DNA of 13,802 nucleotides from CAZUHK01 sp964620345 (GCA_964620345.1 CAZUHK010000077.1:1-13802), one strand, 5' to 3'. Positions 1 through 6,884 are shown, numbered from the stretch's first letter. Notes: generated by a model from the letters alone, not told the origin. Numbers and translations: made by a program.

Positions 1-771
1 CCCATCGGCCGAACGCCCCGGTCCAACCCCGCGACGTACACCGGCGTGTTCGACGAGATCCGCAAGCTCTACTCGATGACCAAGGAAGCGAAGATCCGCG
101 GGTACAAGCCCGGCCGCTTCAGCTTCAACGTCAAGGGCGGCCGGTGCGAGGCGTGCCAGGGCCAGGGCCTCAAGAAGATCGAGATGCACTTCCTGCCCGA
201 TGTCTACGTCGAGTGCGAGCAGTGCAAGGGCACGCGGTACAACCGCGAGACGCTGGAGATTCACTACCGCGGCAAGTCGATCGCGGACGTGCTGGACATG
301 ACGGTCGAGGAAGGCATCGAGTTCTTCGATTCGTTCCCGAAGGTCGCGCAGATGCTGCGCACGCTGCGCGACGTGGGCCTGGGCTACGTCCACCTGGGCC
401 AGAGCAGCACGACGCTGTCGGGCGGCGAGGCGCAGCGCGTGAAGCTGGCGACGGAGCTGGGCAAGAACGCCGCGGGGCATACGGTGTACGTGCTGGACGA
501 GCCGACCACGGGCCTGCACTTCGCGGACATCCACAACCTGCTCAACGTGCTCAACCGCCTGGTGGACAAGGGGCACACCGTGATCGTGATCGAGCACAAC
601 CTGGATGTGATCAAGTGTGCCGACTGGATCGTGGACCTGGGCCCGGAGGGCGGCCACCGCGGCGGCACGGTCGTCGCCGAGGGCACGCCCGAGCAGGTCG
701 CGACGATCGCCCGGAGCTACACGGGCCAGTTCCTCGCCCCGCGCCTGCGCCGGCAGGCCGCGGCGGGATGA
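1..771 (+). CDS. uvrA: UvrA excinuclease ATPase subunit, C-terminal part (5' truncated by window)
   Basis: UvrA is the DNA-damage-recognition ATPase of the UvrABC nucleotide excision repair complex. The reading frame is open from base 1, where it already encodes the UvrA-typical PIGRTPRSNPATYTGV stretch, so the true start lies outside the window; 256 residues of the C-terminal half remain. Visible elements, numbered in this fragment: a zinc finger with C49-x2-C52 and C72-x2-C75, the ABC signature LSGGEAQRVKLA at about 139-150, the Walker B/D-loop VYVLDEPTTGLH at about 162-173, and the switch histidine in VIEHN near 199. All key residues of the second nucleotide-binding domain are intact and the C-terminus is of normal form. 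The gene ends in TGA at 769-771, with no obvious partner gene directly downstream. Identification is secure. Confidence 0.98.
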   Translation, partial: PIGRTPRSNPATYTGVFDEIRKLYSMTKEAKIRGYKPGRFSFNVKGGRCEACQGQGLKKIEMHFLPDVYVECEQCKGTRYNRETLEIHYRGKSIADVLDMTVEEGIEFFDSFPKVAQMLRTLRDVGLGYVHLGQSSTTLSGGEAQRVKLATELGKNAAGHTVYVLDEPTTGLHFADIHNLLNVLNRLVDKGHTVIVIEHNLDVIKCADWIVDLGPEGGHRGGTVVAEGTPEQVATIARSYTGQFLAPRLRRQAAAG

Positions 772-777
772 TACAAT
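769..777 (+). promoter_or_regulatory. possible extended -10 promoter element
   Basis: The bases TGATACAAT directly at the uvrA stop codon match an extended sigma-70 -10 element (TG, one base, then TACAAT). They lie about 12 bp before the ATG at 790, so a transcript from here would have a very short leader. No convincing -35 hexamer is present about 17 bp upstream, where the sequence is GC-rich uvrA coding DNA. The match may be chance; it is listed because no other promoter candidate for the short gene is visible. Confidence 0.25.
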
Positions 778-789
778 GTGCGCACATCG

Positions 790-993
790 ATGAACCCGTT
801 CAAGATGGACAAGTCGAAGTTCAGCATGGCTTCCATGGACGAGCCGGACGATGCGCCGGCGTACTGGGCCACGCGCTCGCACGCGGAGCGCATGGCGGCG
901 GTGGAGTTCCTGCGGCAACAGTTCTATGGCTATGATCCAGCTACCACCCGACTTCAAAGAGTTCTTGAGGTTGTTGAACGCCCGCTGCGTTGA
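790..993 (+). CDS. short conserved hypothetical protein paired with the downstream nucleotidyltransferase
   Basis: This encodes a 67-residue protein from the ATG at 790; a GTG at 778 would add four residues and ATGs at 805, 826 and 835 are also in frame, with no clear ribosome-binding site deciding between them. The central part, AYWATRSHAERMAAVEFLRQ followed by QFYGYDPATTRLQRVLEVVE, resembles small proteins that I recall lying immediately before nucleotidyltransferase-fold genes in many bacteria (typically YW..., ER...A.E.LR, YG, then RLQRV.E). It has no signal peptide or membrane segment and looks soluble and largely helical. Its last 20 codons overlap the next gene in another frame. Function is unknown; an antitoxin-like or partner role is only an inference from the pairing. 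Confidence 0.65.
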   Translation: MNPFKMDKSKFSMASMDEPDDAPAYWATRSHAERMAAVEFLRQQFYGYDPATTRLQRVLEVVERPLR

Positions 994-1375
994 GTACCTC
1001 GTGGTCGGCGGGTACGCGGTCGGATACCACGGCCGACCGCGGGCCACGGGCGACCTCGACGTTTGGATCGCGGTGGACGAGCCGAACGCGCAGCGTGTGA
1101 TGGATGCGCTGCGCGACTTCGGCTTCGAAGAGCCGGGCATCGATGTCAGCGACCTGCGGCAGCCGGGAAAGATTTTCCGCATGGGCATGCCTCCCGTGCG
1201 GATCGAGTTGATGAGCGAGGTCTCCGGTCTGGCATTCGCAGCGTGCTACGCTCGGCGGGTGGTGGACGAATTGGACGGCGTCAGCGTCAGCTTTGTGAAC
1301 GCCGACGATCTGAAGACGAACAAGCGCGCCGCAGGACGCCCCAAAGATCGGGGAGATCTCGAAGAACTGCCCTGA
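932..1375 (+). CDS. nucleotidyltransferase-fold protein (MNT/DUF6036-like)
   Basis: A 147-residue protein. The start at ATG 932 is preferred because the resulting N-terminus (MIQLPPDFKEFLRLLNAR) matches the usual beginning of this family, in which a LP.DFKEFL..LN segment precedes the core. The nucleotidyltransferase signature is visible: VVGGYAVGYHG with Gly26-Gly27, followed by the acidic pair in GDLDVW (Asp41, Asp43), and a candidate third acidic residue, Glu92 in RIELM. The C-terminal NKRAAGRPKDRGDLEELP is also typical of the family. Such proteins are minimal nucleotidyltransferases; relatives act in toxin-antitoxin pairs (MNT/HEPN, AbiEii-like) or modify RNA or protein by nucleotidyl transfer. 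The start lies inside the preceding short gene (62-bp overlap), so translation is probably coupled. Fold assignment is firm; the biological role and substrate are not known. Confidence 0.85.
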   Translation: MIQLPPDFKEFLRLLNARCVEYLVVGGYAVGYHGRPRATGDLDVWIAVDEPNAQRVMDALRDFGFEEPGIDVSDLRQPGKIFRMGMPPVRIELMSEVSGLAFAACYARRVVDELDGVSVSFVNADDLKTNKRAAGRPKDRGDLEELP

Positions 1376-1401
1376 CGCCGGTCCGCTGGAATACAGAACG
1401 A

Positions 1402-1427
1402 GCGGCGCGTCCCCTCCGACGCGCCGC
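1402..1427. terminator. bidirectional hairpin terminator between convergent genes
   Basis: A perfect 10-bp inverted repeat (GCGGCGCGTC at 1402-1411 and GACGCGCCGC at 1418-1427) encloses a 6-base loop. It lies in the 106-bp gap between the plus-strand nucleotidyltransferase gene and the minus-strand gspF gene, where a shared terminator is expected. There is no long T tract: the plus side is followed by CCCAAGTTT and the minus side by a moderately T-rich TTCTGTATT, so termination efficiency is uncertain. Confidence 0.7.
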
Positions 1428-1449
1428 CCCAAGTTTGAGCGTTGCCTGG

Positions 1450-1479
1450 TTCCGCGATCCCCGATCCGCGTTCCGCGAT
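1450..1479. repeat. short direct repeat TTCCGCGAT, two copies
   Basis: TTCCGCGAT occurs at 1450-1458 and again at 1471-1479 (21-bp period), with a related GATCCGCG at 1463-1470 between them. It sits in the intergenic gap just outside the gspF stop codon. It resembles the small tandem CCGCGAT-type repeats found in some GC-rich genomes, but with two copies only it may be chance. Confidence 0.4.
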
Positions 1480-1481
1480 GC

Positions 1482-2717
1482 TTACGACCCGGACATGACG
1501 CGGCCGACGCTGAAGATCGGCAGGAGCAGGGAGATCGCGACGAAGCCGATCAGGCCGCCCATGAAGGCGACCATGGCCGGCTCGATGAACTGCGTGGTGC
1601 GTTTGACCGCCTCGTCGAAGTCGTGCTCGGTGAACGTGGCCACGCGGTCCATGACGCCGCCGAGGCGGCCGGCCTTCTCGCCGGAGTGGATCATCCGAAC
1701 GATCGAGCTGGGCATCAGGTCGCTGTCGTGCAGGGCCTGGGAGAGCTGGACGCCCTGGCGGAGCTGGCCGTCGACGTGGTCCCAGAGCCGTTCGTAGAAC
1801 CGGTTGTGCGTGACCTCGCGGGCGATGGCGATCATGTCGAGCATCGGCACGCCGGCCGAGATCATCGTGCCCATCGTGCGCATCGCGCGGGTGACGTAGA
1901 GCTGCTTCATCATCGGCCCGATGATCGGGATGTTGAGCTTGAGCCAGTCGAGGACGGTTCGGCCCTGGTCGGTGTGACGGTACCACGCGATGAACACGCC
2001 CAGCGCCGCCAGCGAGCCGACCCAGATGTACCAGTACGTGGTGGTCATCTCCGAGAGGAACAGCAGCAACTGCGTGGGGGCCGGCAGGACCGCGCCGCGG
2101 CTGGCGTAGATGCTGCCGAACCGCGGCAGCACGAACGCCAGCAGGAAGATCGTCACGCCCGCGGCGACGAGCATCATGATGACCGGGTAGATCATCGCGC
2201 CGCGGATCGATCGGAGGGTGTTGCGTTCCTTGGTGAGGTAGCCGCTGACGCGCTCGAGCATGGGGCCCATGGTGCCCGAGGCCTCGGAGGCCTTGAGCAG
2301 CGAGATCATCAGCGCCGGGAAGACCCCTTCGTGCCGCGCCAGCGCCGCGGAAAAGGACTGGCCGGACTGCACCGCGTCGCTGACGTCCTGGAGCACGGCC
2401 CGGAAGGCGGGGTTGTCGCTTTGTTCGACGATGGATTCGAGCGCCTCGCCGAGCGTCACACCGGTCTCGATCATCACCGACATCTGGTGGGCGAAGTAGA
2501 TCACCTCGTCGCGCTTGACGCCTCGGGCGCTAAGGCGGCTGGGCGCGGCCTGATCGTCGCCCCGCTCGGCCTCGTCGCCGCGGGCCTCGTTGAGCTTGAC
2601 GATGAACTTGCCCTCGGCGCGGAGCTGGCGGCCGGCCTCGGCGGCGCTGGCCGCCTCGAGCATGCCGCGGATCAGCTCACCGCTGGCGTCACGGGCGTGG
2701 TAGGCGAATCGGGTCAT
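1482..2717 (-). CDS. gspF: type II secretion / type IV pilus inner-membrane platform protein (GspF/PilC family)
   Basis: A 411-residue protein of the size usual for GspF/PilC, the polytopic platform that couples the cytoplasmic ATPase to pseudopilus or pilus assembly. It opens with the family N-terminus (MTRFAYHARDASGELIRGML), then a charged linker at about 44-68. The two repeated cytoplasmic GspF domains follow: the first begins near residue 70 with a family-typical FAHQMSVMIETGVTL..AL, and the second near 275 with RAMRTMGTMISAGVPML. Predicted membrane segments lie at about 175-199, 228-246 and 380-402. The start ATG at 2715-2717 is 22 bp after the stop of the ATPase gene and has a good ribosome-binding site, so the two are very likely co-transcribed. 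It is the last gene of the minus-strand run and faces the hairpin terminator. Confidence 0.95.
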   Translation of the reverse strand: MTRFAYHARDASGELIRGMLEAASAAEAGRQLRAEGKFIVKLNEARGDEAERGDDQAAPSRLSARGVKRDEVIYFAHQMSVMIETGVTLGEALESIVEQSDNPAFRAVLQDVSDAVQSGQSFSAALARHEGVFPALMISLLKASEASGTMGPMLERVSGYLTKERNTLRSIRGAMIYPVIMMLVAAGVTIFLLAFVLPRFGSIYASRGAVLPAPTQLLLFLSEMTTTYWYIWVGSLAALGVFIAWYRHTDQGRTVLDWLKLNIPIIGPMMKQLYVTRAMRTMGTMISAGVPMLDMIAIAREVTHNRFYERLWDHVDGQLRQGVQLSQALHDSDLMPSSIVRMIHSGEKAGRLGGVMDRVATFTEHDFDEAVKRTTQFIEPAMVAFMGGLIGFVAISLLLPIFSVGRVMSGS

Positions 2718-2720
2718 GGT

Positions 2721-2730
2721 TCCTCACTCC
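2721..2730 (-). promoter_or_regulatory. ribosome-binding site of gspF
   Basis: Read on the minus strand this is GGAGTGAGGA. The GGAG lies 9 bases before the ATG at 2717, and the nearer GAGGA is too close to be optimal. It supports the chosen start and independent initiation in the short gap after the ATPase gene. Confidence 0.7.
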
Positions 2731-2739
2731 CGCGCGGCA

Positions 2740-4482
2740 CTAGCCCGCGCTGACGTAGAGCACCTCTTCCACGGTGGTCAGCCCGGCCTTGACCTTCTCC
2801 ATCCCGTCGGTCCGCAGGGCGGTCATGCCCTCTTCGTCGGCGAGCTTGCGGAGCTGGTGCAGGCCCGCCCCGCCGGCGATCAGGTCGAGCATCGCGTCGG
2901 AGGGCTTGAGCAATTCGAAGATGCCGATCCGCCCGGCGAACCCGGTGTGCCGGCACTTGCCGCAGCCCTTGCCGTGGTAGAACGTATCGATGGGCCCGGC
3001 GACCTTCTCCGCGGCGCGGCGGATCGGCGGGGCGACCTCGATCGGCTCCTTGCAGTTGGAGCAGATCTTCCGCACCAGCCGCTGGGCCAGCACGCCCCGC
3101 AGCGCCGCGGCGACGAGGTACGGCTCGACGCCGATGTTGAACAGCCGCGTCACCGCGCTGGGCGCGTCGTTGGTGTGCAGCGTCGAGAGCACGACGTGGC
3201 CGGTCAACGCCGCCTGCGTCGCGATCCGCGCCGTGTCCACGTCGCGGATCTCGCCGAGCATGACAATGTCCGGGTCCTGCCGCAGCAGCGCCCGCAGCGC
3301 GTTGGTGAACTGGAAGCCCGCGCGCTCGTTGACCTGAAACTGGTTGACGCCCTTGAGGTTGAACTCGATCGGGTCTTCGACGGTGCAGATGTTCACGTCG
3401 GCCTGGTTGAGCTCGGCGAGCATCGAGTAGAGCGTGGTGCTCTTGCCCGAGCCGGTCGGTCCGGTGACCAGCGCGATGCCGTTGGGCGAGTGGATCACCT
3501 GCTTGAAGTTCTGCAGCATCTGGTAGGAAAAGCCCAGCTTTTCCAGGGAGACCAGGATGTTGCGGTTGTCGATGATGCGGATGACGACCTTCTCGCCGTG
3601 CTTGGCCGGCATGGTCGAGACGCGCAGGTCGATCGGCCGGCCGTCGAGCTGGACGTGGATGCCGCCGTCCTGGGGGATGCGGCGTTCGGAGATGTCCAGT
3701 TGGGCCATGATCTTGATGCGGCTGACGACCGCGGCGTGCATCTGGAACGGCGGGGTGATCTTCTGGTACAGCTTGCCGTCCACGCGGTAGCGGACCCGCA
3801 GCTCGCTCTCATCGGGCTCGATGTGGATGTCGCTGGCGCCGTCCTGCACCGCGGAATAGATCAGGTAGTTGACCAGCTTGATCACCGGGCTCTGGCCGGC
3901 GACCTCTTCGAGGTTGGCCACGTCGGTGATCTGCTGCTCGACGACCGTGAAGTCCTTGGTCTGCAGGTCGTCGACGATCTGGTCGATCACGAAGACGTTG
4001 GCCGCGGGCAGGTAGGCCTGCATCGTCTGCTGGATGTCGCGCGCCGTGGCGGCGACGATCTGGATCGGCTTGCCGGCGACCTTTTCGATCTCCTCGATGA
4101 GGAAGAGGTTGGCCGGCTCGGGCACGGCGACGGTGAGCTTGCCGTTGACGAGGAACAGCGGCATCACGCATTGCTTTTCGACAAACTCACGAGGCAGCAG
4201 CTCGATCACCTTCGGGTCGGCCATGCGCGGGGTGATCCGCGCATACGGCACGCCGTACGCCTCGGCCAGCACCTCGGTCACCTGATCCTCGGTGACGAAC
4301 TGCAGCTCGACCAGCGTCTCGCCCAGCAGCTTGCGGTGGCCCTGTTCCTTCTGGCGGGCCAGGGCGGCATCGATCTGCTCTTGGCTGACCAGGCCGCGCT
4401 CCAGCAGCAACTGGCCCAGCGGGCGGGTCTGCGGCGGGCCCTCGGCCACCGTCGTCGGCTTCGCGTCCGTGCGAGTGTTCAT
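2740..4482 (-). CDS. gspE: GspE/PilB-type assembly ATPase with N-terminal MshEN-type region
   Basis: A 580-residue hexameric ATPase that powers (pseudo)pilus extension on the cytoplasmic face of the inner membrane. Residues about 21-80 carry two consecutive MshEN-like motifs (PLGQLLLERGLVSQEQIDAAL, then LLGETLVELQFVTEDQVTEVL), the module that binds c-di-GMP in MshE. Residues about 195-300 are the N2 domain. The motor core has Walker A GPTGSGKST (341-349), an Asp box around 368-372, Walker B with DIVMLGEIRD (405-414) and a His box STLHTNDA (433-440). The tetracysteine zinc site of GspE/PilB is complete: C474-x2-C477 and C507-x2-C510. The gene starts 2 bp after the STAS gene stop, with only a weak GAAG upstream, so translational coupling is likely. 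gspF follows. Whether it serves a pilus or a secretion system cannot be settled from this protein alone. Confidence 0.96.
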   Translation of the reverse strand: MNTRTDAKPTTVAEGPPQTRPLGQLLLERGLVSQEQIDAALARQKEQGHRKLLGETLVELQFVTEDQVTEVLAEAYGVPYARITPRMADPKVIELLPREFVEKQCVMPLFLVNGKLTVAVPEPANLFLIEEIEKVAGKPIQIVAATARDIQQTMQAYLPAANVFVIDQIVDDLQTKDFTVVEQQITDVANLEEVAGQSPVIKLVNYLIYSAVQDGASDIHIEPDESELRVRYRVDGKLYQKITPPFQMHAAVVSRIKIMAQLDISERRIPQDGGIHVQLDGRPIDLRVSTMPAKHGEKVVIRIIDNRNILVSLEKLGFSYQMLQNFKQVIHSPNGIALVTGPTGSGKSTTLYSMLAELNQADVNICTVEDPIEFNLKGVNQFQVNERAGFQFTNALRALLRQDPDIVMLGEIRDVDTARIATQAALTGHVVLSTLHTNDAPSAVTRLFNIGVEPYLVAAALRGVLAQRLVRKICSNCKEPIEVAPPIRRAAEKVAGPIDTFYHGKGCGKCRHTGFAGRIGIFELLKPSDAMLDLIAGGAGLHQLRKLADEEGMTALRTDGMEKVKAGLTTVEEVLYVSAG

Positions 4483-4484
4483 GA

Positions 4485-4820
4485 TTACTTCAAGCTCTTC
4501 AGGGCGTTTTCCACGTCCTCGTGTTGGTCGAAGTGATTGCCCAGCCGGGTGATGTGCAGAATCCGCTGCACGTTCTCGGTCGGCCCGGCCAGGCGCACCT
4601 GGCCCAGGTTTTCATCCGCCTGCTCCTGCAGCCACAGCAGCATCTCCAGCGCTTTGGAATCGAGAAACTCGCTCTGGCTGAGGTCCAGCACGAAGTCGCG
4701 CGTGTCGGCCGCGAGGCGATCTTCGAGCAGCCGACGCAGCGGCTCCATCTCGTCGACCGTCACGTCGCCTTCCACGCTGATCACCGTGGCCTGATCGTAG
4801 TTTTCGTGTTTGAGCTTCAT
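4485..4820 (-). CDS. STAS-domain protein, anti-sigma factor antagonist-like (SpoIIAA/RsbV type)
   Basis: A 111-residue single STAS domain. Aligning by eye with SpoIIAA, the strand VLDLSQSEFLDSKALEMLL (about 44-62) contains the DS pair, and Ser55 falls where the phosphorylated serine of SpoIIAA lies (DSSGLG there, DSKALE here). Proteins of this family switch partners according to serine phosphorylation, controlling sigma factors or, in other systems, secretion or motility. The start at 4820 is supported by a strong ribosome-binding site at 4827-4832. It overlaps the stop of the HD-GYP gene in an ATGA arrangement, and its own stop is 2 bp from the ATPase gene. No serine kinase of the SpoIIAB/RsbW type or PP2C phosphatase is encoded in the window, so its partners must lie elsewhere. 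The family call is firm; the target is unknown. Confidence 0.9.
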   Translation of the reverse strand: MKLKHENYDQATVISVEGDVTVDEMEPLRRLLEDRLAADTRDFVLDLSQSEFLDSKALEMLLWLQEQADENLGQVRLAGPTENVQRILHITRLGNHFDQHEDVENALKSLK

Positions 4821-6472
4821 GCCTTGCCTCCCAGCTCCCGCACCAGCAGCGACTCGCGGCTCTGGTGCTCGGCGACCATGCGGTGATACGGCTCGAAATC
4901 GAGCTGAACGAACAGCGCGGCCAACTCCGGGTCGAACTGCGTGCCGGCGCACTCGCGGACTTCCTCCAGAACCTTCGGCAGCGGCATGGCCTCGCGATAG
5001 GTGCGGGTCGAGCTCATCGCGTCGAAGCTGTCGGCCAGGCACAGCAGCCGACCGAACAGCGGGATGTCCTGCCCGGCCAGGCCGTCGGGGTAGCCCCGGC
5101 CGTCGTAGCGTTCGTGGTGGTAGAGCACGCCGGGCACCAGGTCTTTCATCTGGCGGACGCCTTCGATGATGCGCGCGCCCAGCCGAGGGTGGGCCTTGAT
5201 GATGTCGAACTCTTCGTTGGTGAGCTTGCCGGGCTTGGCCAGGACCGATTCGGGGATGCCGATCTTGCCCACGTCGTGCAGCAGGCCCGAGAGGTAGAGC
5301 CGCTCGACTTCGCCGTCGTCCAGGCCGGCGGCTTTGCCCAGCTCGCGGCCGAGCCACGCGACGCGCTCGGAGTGACCGCAGGTGTAGGCGTCCTTGGCGT
5401 CGATCGCCGAGACCAGCGACCGCAAGGTGCCCATGAACATGTCGTTGAGGTCGTCGTAGAGCATCGAGTTTTCGAGGAAAATCGAGATGCTCTGAGCCAG
5501 TGAGTTGACGAGCTTGCTGTCGATGCTGGACAGCCCCGAGCCGTCGATCTTCTCGGCGCCGAAGATCACGCCGATCACACCGGCCTCGGTCACCAGGGGC
5601 ACGATGAGCATGCGGTCGATCAGCCCGGCCAGCTCGCCCAGGCCGAAGCCGGCGACGTCGACGACGATCTTCGCTTCGTCGGTGCGGCTCAGGCGTTCGA
5701 TCGCGCGTCGCGCGAGCTGACTCATGCGCGTGGTGTCCAACGGGGTGTCGCCGGCGAGGAAGGTGCGGCCGCGCAGGTCGTCCAGCCGGGCTTGGGAATC
5801 GCTGAGCTGCATGACAAACCAGCGCGTGCCGACCACCTGGTGCAGTTCGGCCAGTGCCTCTTCGAGAAAGTCGGTCGGGGTTTCGTTGACCGTCATCCGG
5901 GCCGAGAGGTTGTAGACCAGCGACAGCTCTTCGTAGGTTTCGCCGAGCTGGCGGGACAGCTCATCCAGCTCGCTGTTGCGCTGGTTGAGCCGGTCCAGGT
6001 CGTCGGCCATCCAGTGCAGCATCGCGGCGATGGCGTGGACCTGCTGATGGCCGACGAGGCCTTCGTTGCGGGCGATGGTGGCCGCGGCCGGGACATCGAC
6101 CTTCGCGGCGTCGACGATGCGGTTGAACTGCTCGCAGCCCAGCAGGTCCAGGCCGAAGATCACCGCGAGGTGATAGCCGACCAGGCGGCGACGGGAGCGG
6201 ATGGGCAACGGGACGATCCAGCAGCCGGGCCACAGCGCCTCGGCGCGGCCGGTCGGGGGCTGATCGGTCCAGTCGGCGACGCGCTGGCCGATCGTCGCCT
6301 CGAACAGTCGCGAGCCGATGATCAGCTCGGCCAGCCAGCCGCCGCGGCCGACCAGTCGCACGCTGGGCCGGCCGGTCGTCTCCACGTGGACGAGGGGCAC
6401 GTTGAGCTCGGCGCAGCGGGCGGCGAGCGTCGCGGGCAGGGCCGAATCGAAATGGACCGTTGCTTGAGTCAT
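4817..6472 (-). CDS. GAF-like / HD-GYP cyclic-di-GMP phosphodiesterase
   Basis: A 551-residue cytoplasmic protein with no membrane segment. Residues 1-155 form a compact N-terminal region that I cannot assign to a family; about 156-190 is a helical, coiled-coil-like linker; about 190-335 resembles a GAF sensory domain. The C-terminal HD-GYP domain (about 345-535) hydrolyses c-di-GMP in characterised members and is well conserved: GHSERV with His367, the HD pair His399-Asp400, His428, HH at 452-453 followed by YDGRGYP with GYP at 460-462, and ADSFDAM (481-486). It is therefore probably active. The start ATG overlaps the response regulator stop by 4 bp and has no clear ribosome-binding site, so coupled translation is likely. 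The upstream regulator lacks an output domain, which makes this protein a candidate effector of the phosphorelay. Confidence 0.93.
   Translation of the reverse strand: MTQATVHFDSALPATLAARCAELNVPLVHVETTGRPSVRLVGRGGWLAELIIGSRLFEATIGQRVADWTDQPPTGRAEALWPGCWIVPLPIRSRRRLVGYHLAVIFGLDLLGCEQFNRIVDAAKVDVPAAATIARNEGLVGHQQVHAIAAMLHWMADDLDRLNQRNSELDELSRQLGETYEELSLVYNLSARMTVNETPTDFLEEALAELHQVVGTRWFVMQLSDSQARLDDLRGRTFLAGDTPLDTTRMSQLARRAIERLSRTDEAKIVVDVAGFGLGELAGLIDRMLIVPLVTEAGVIGVIFGAEKIDGSGLSSIDSKLVNSLAQSISIFLENSMLYDDLNDMFMGTLRSLVSAIDAKDAYTCGHSERVAWLGRELGKAAGLDDGEVERLYLSGLLHDVGKIGIPESVLAKPGKLTNEEFDIIKAHPRLGARIIEGVRQMKDLVPGVLYHHERYDGRGYPDGLAGQDIPLFGRLLCLADSFDAMSSTRTYREAMPLPKVLEEVRECAGTQFDPELAALFVQLDFEPYHRMVAEHQSRESLLVRELGGKA
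4827..4832 (-). promoter_or_regulatory. ribosome-binding site of the STAS gene
   Basis: On the minus strand GGGAGG lies 6 bases before the ATG at 4820, inside the end of the HD-GYP gene. It fixes the STAS start and suggests that this small protein is translated more strongly than its upstream neighbour. Confidence 0.75.
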
Positions 6473-6870
6473 GCGTTGGGCTGGGGCCTGGCGTCGAGCA
6501 ACTCCTGCACGCGCTTGAGCACCTCGCGCGGGCTGAAGGGCTTGCTGAGCACGGCCTTGATGTTGGTCGCGTTGAGGTCCTGGTCATTCAAGCTGAAGCC
6601 GCGCGCGGTGAGCATGATCGCCGGCAGCTCCGCGGTGGCCGGCTCGGCCTTGAGCTTCTCGCACAGCTCCAGGCCGCTGACCAGCGGCATCTGGTAATCG
6701 GTGATCAGCAGGTCCGGCGATTCGGCCAGGGCCTTTTCCAGCCCCTCCTCGCCGTCCACCGCGGTGATCACTTCGTACCCCGCGTTGCGCAGCTTCAACG
6801 ACACGACATGAAGGATGTGCGCTTCATCGTCCACCACGAGGACGACCGGTTGGCGGTCTGGCTGATCCAA
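6469..6870 (-). CDS. single-domain (CheY-like) response regulator
   Basis: A 133-residue receiver domain with no output domain. All receiver landmarks are present: the acidic pair Asp14-Asp15 in VVDDE, the phospho-acceptor Asp58 in LLITDYQMP, Thr88 in IMLTAR and Lys110 in SKPF. The start is a TTG codon (6868-6870) and not ATG; it is chosen because a near-perfect AAGGAG lies 8 bases upstream and the sequence before the receiver core is of normal length. The gene begins 12 bp after the histidine kinase stop, so that kinase is the obvious phosphodonor. It overlaps the HD-GYP gene by 4 bp. Without a DNA-binding domain it must act by protein contact, most simply on the HD-GYP protein or the STAS protein encoded next to it. 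Confidence 0.93.
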   Translation of the reverse strand: MDQPDRQPVVLVVDDEAHILHVVSLKLRNAGYEVITAVDGEEGLEKALAESPDLLITDYQMPLVSGLELCEKLKAEPATAELPAIMLTARGFSLNDQDLNATNIKAVLSKPFSPREVLKRVQELLDARPQPNA

Positions 6871-6878
6871 CGTGAAAA

Positions 6879-6884
6879 CTCCTT
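6879..6884 (-). promoter_or_regulatory. ribosome-binding site of the response regulator (decides a TTG start)
   Basis: On the minus strand AAGGAG, overlapping the histidine kinase TAA stop, precedes the TTG at 6870 by 8 bases. This is the strongest Shine-Dalgarno match noticed in the window and justifies the non-ATG start. Confidence 0.8.

Noticed and set aside
768..935. ATG overlapping the uvrA stop (ATGA) that could start a coupled gene
   Set aside because: The frame it opens runs through Arg/Gly-rich sequence without family resemblance, and the same bases encode the short conserved protein in another frame.
941..1432. Minus-strand open frame opposite the nucleotidyltransferase
   Set aside because: It is antisense to a gene with clear catalytic motifs and has no recognisable features; it also runs through the terminator hairpin.
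2716..4536. Long open frame on the plus strand across the ATPase gene
   Set aside because: It is antisense to gspE, has a composition dominated by Asp, His, Val and Leu typical of reversed GC-rich coding DNA, and no recognisable domain; the minus-strand gene has every ATPase motif.
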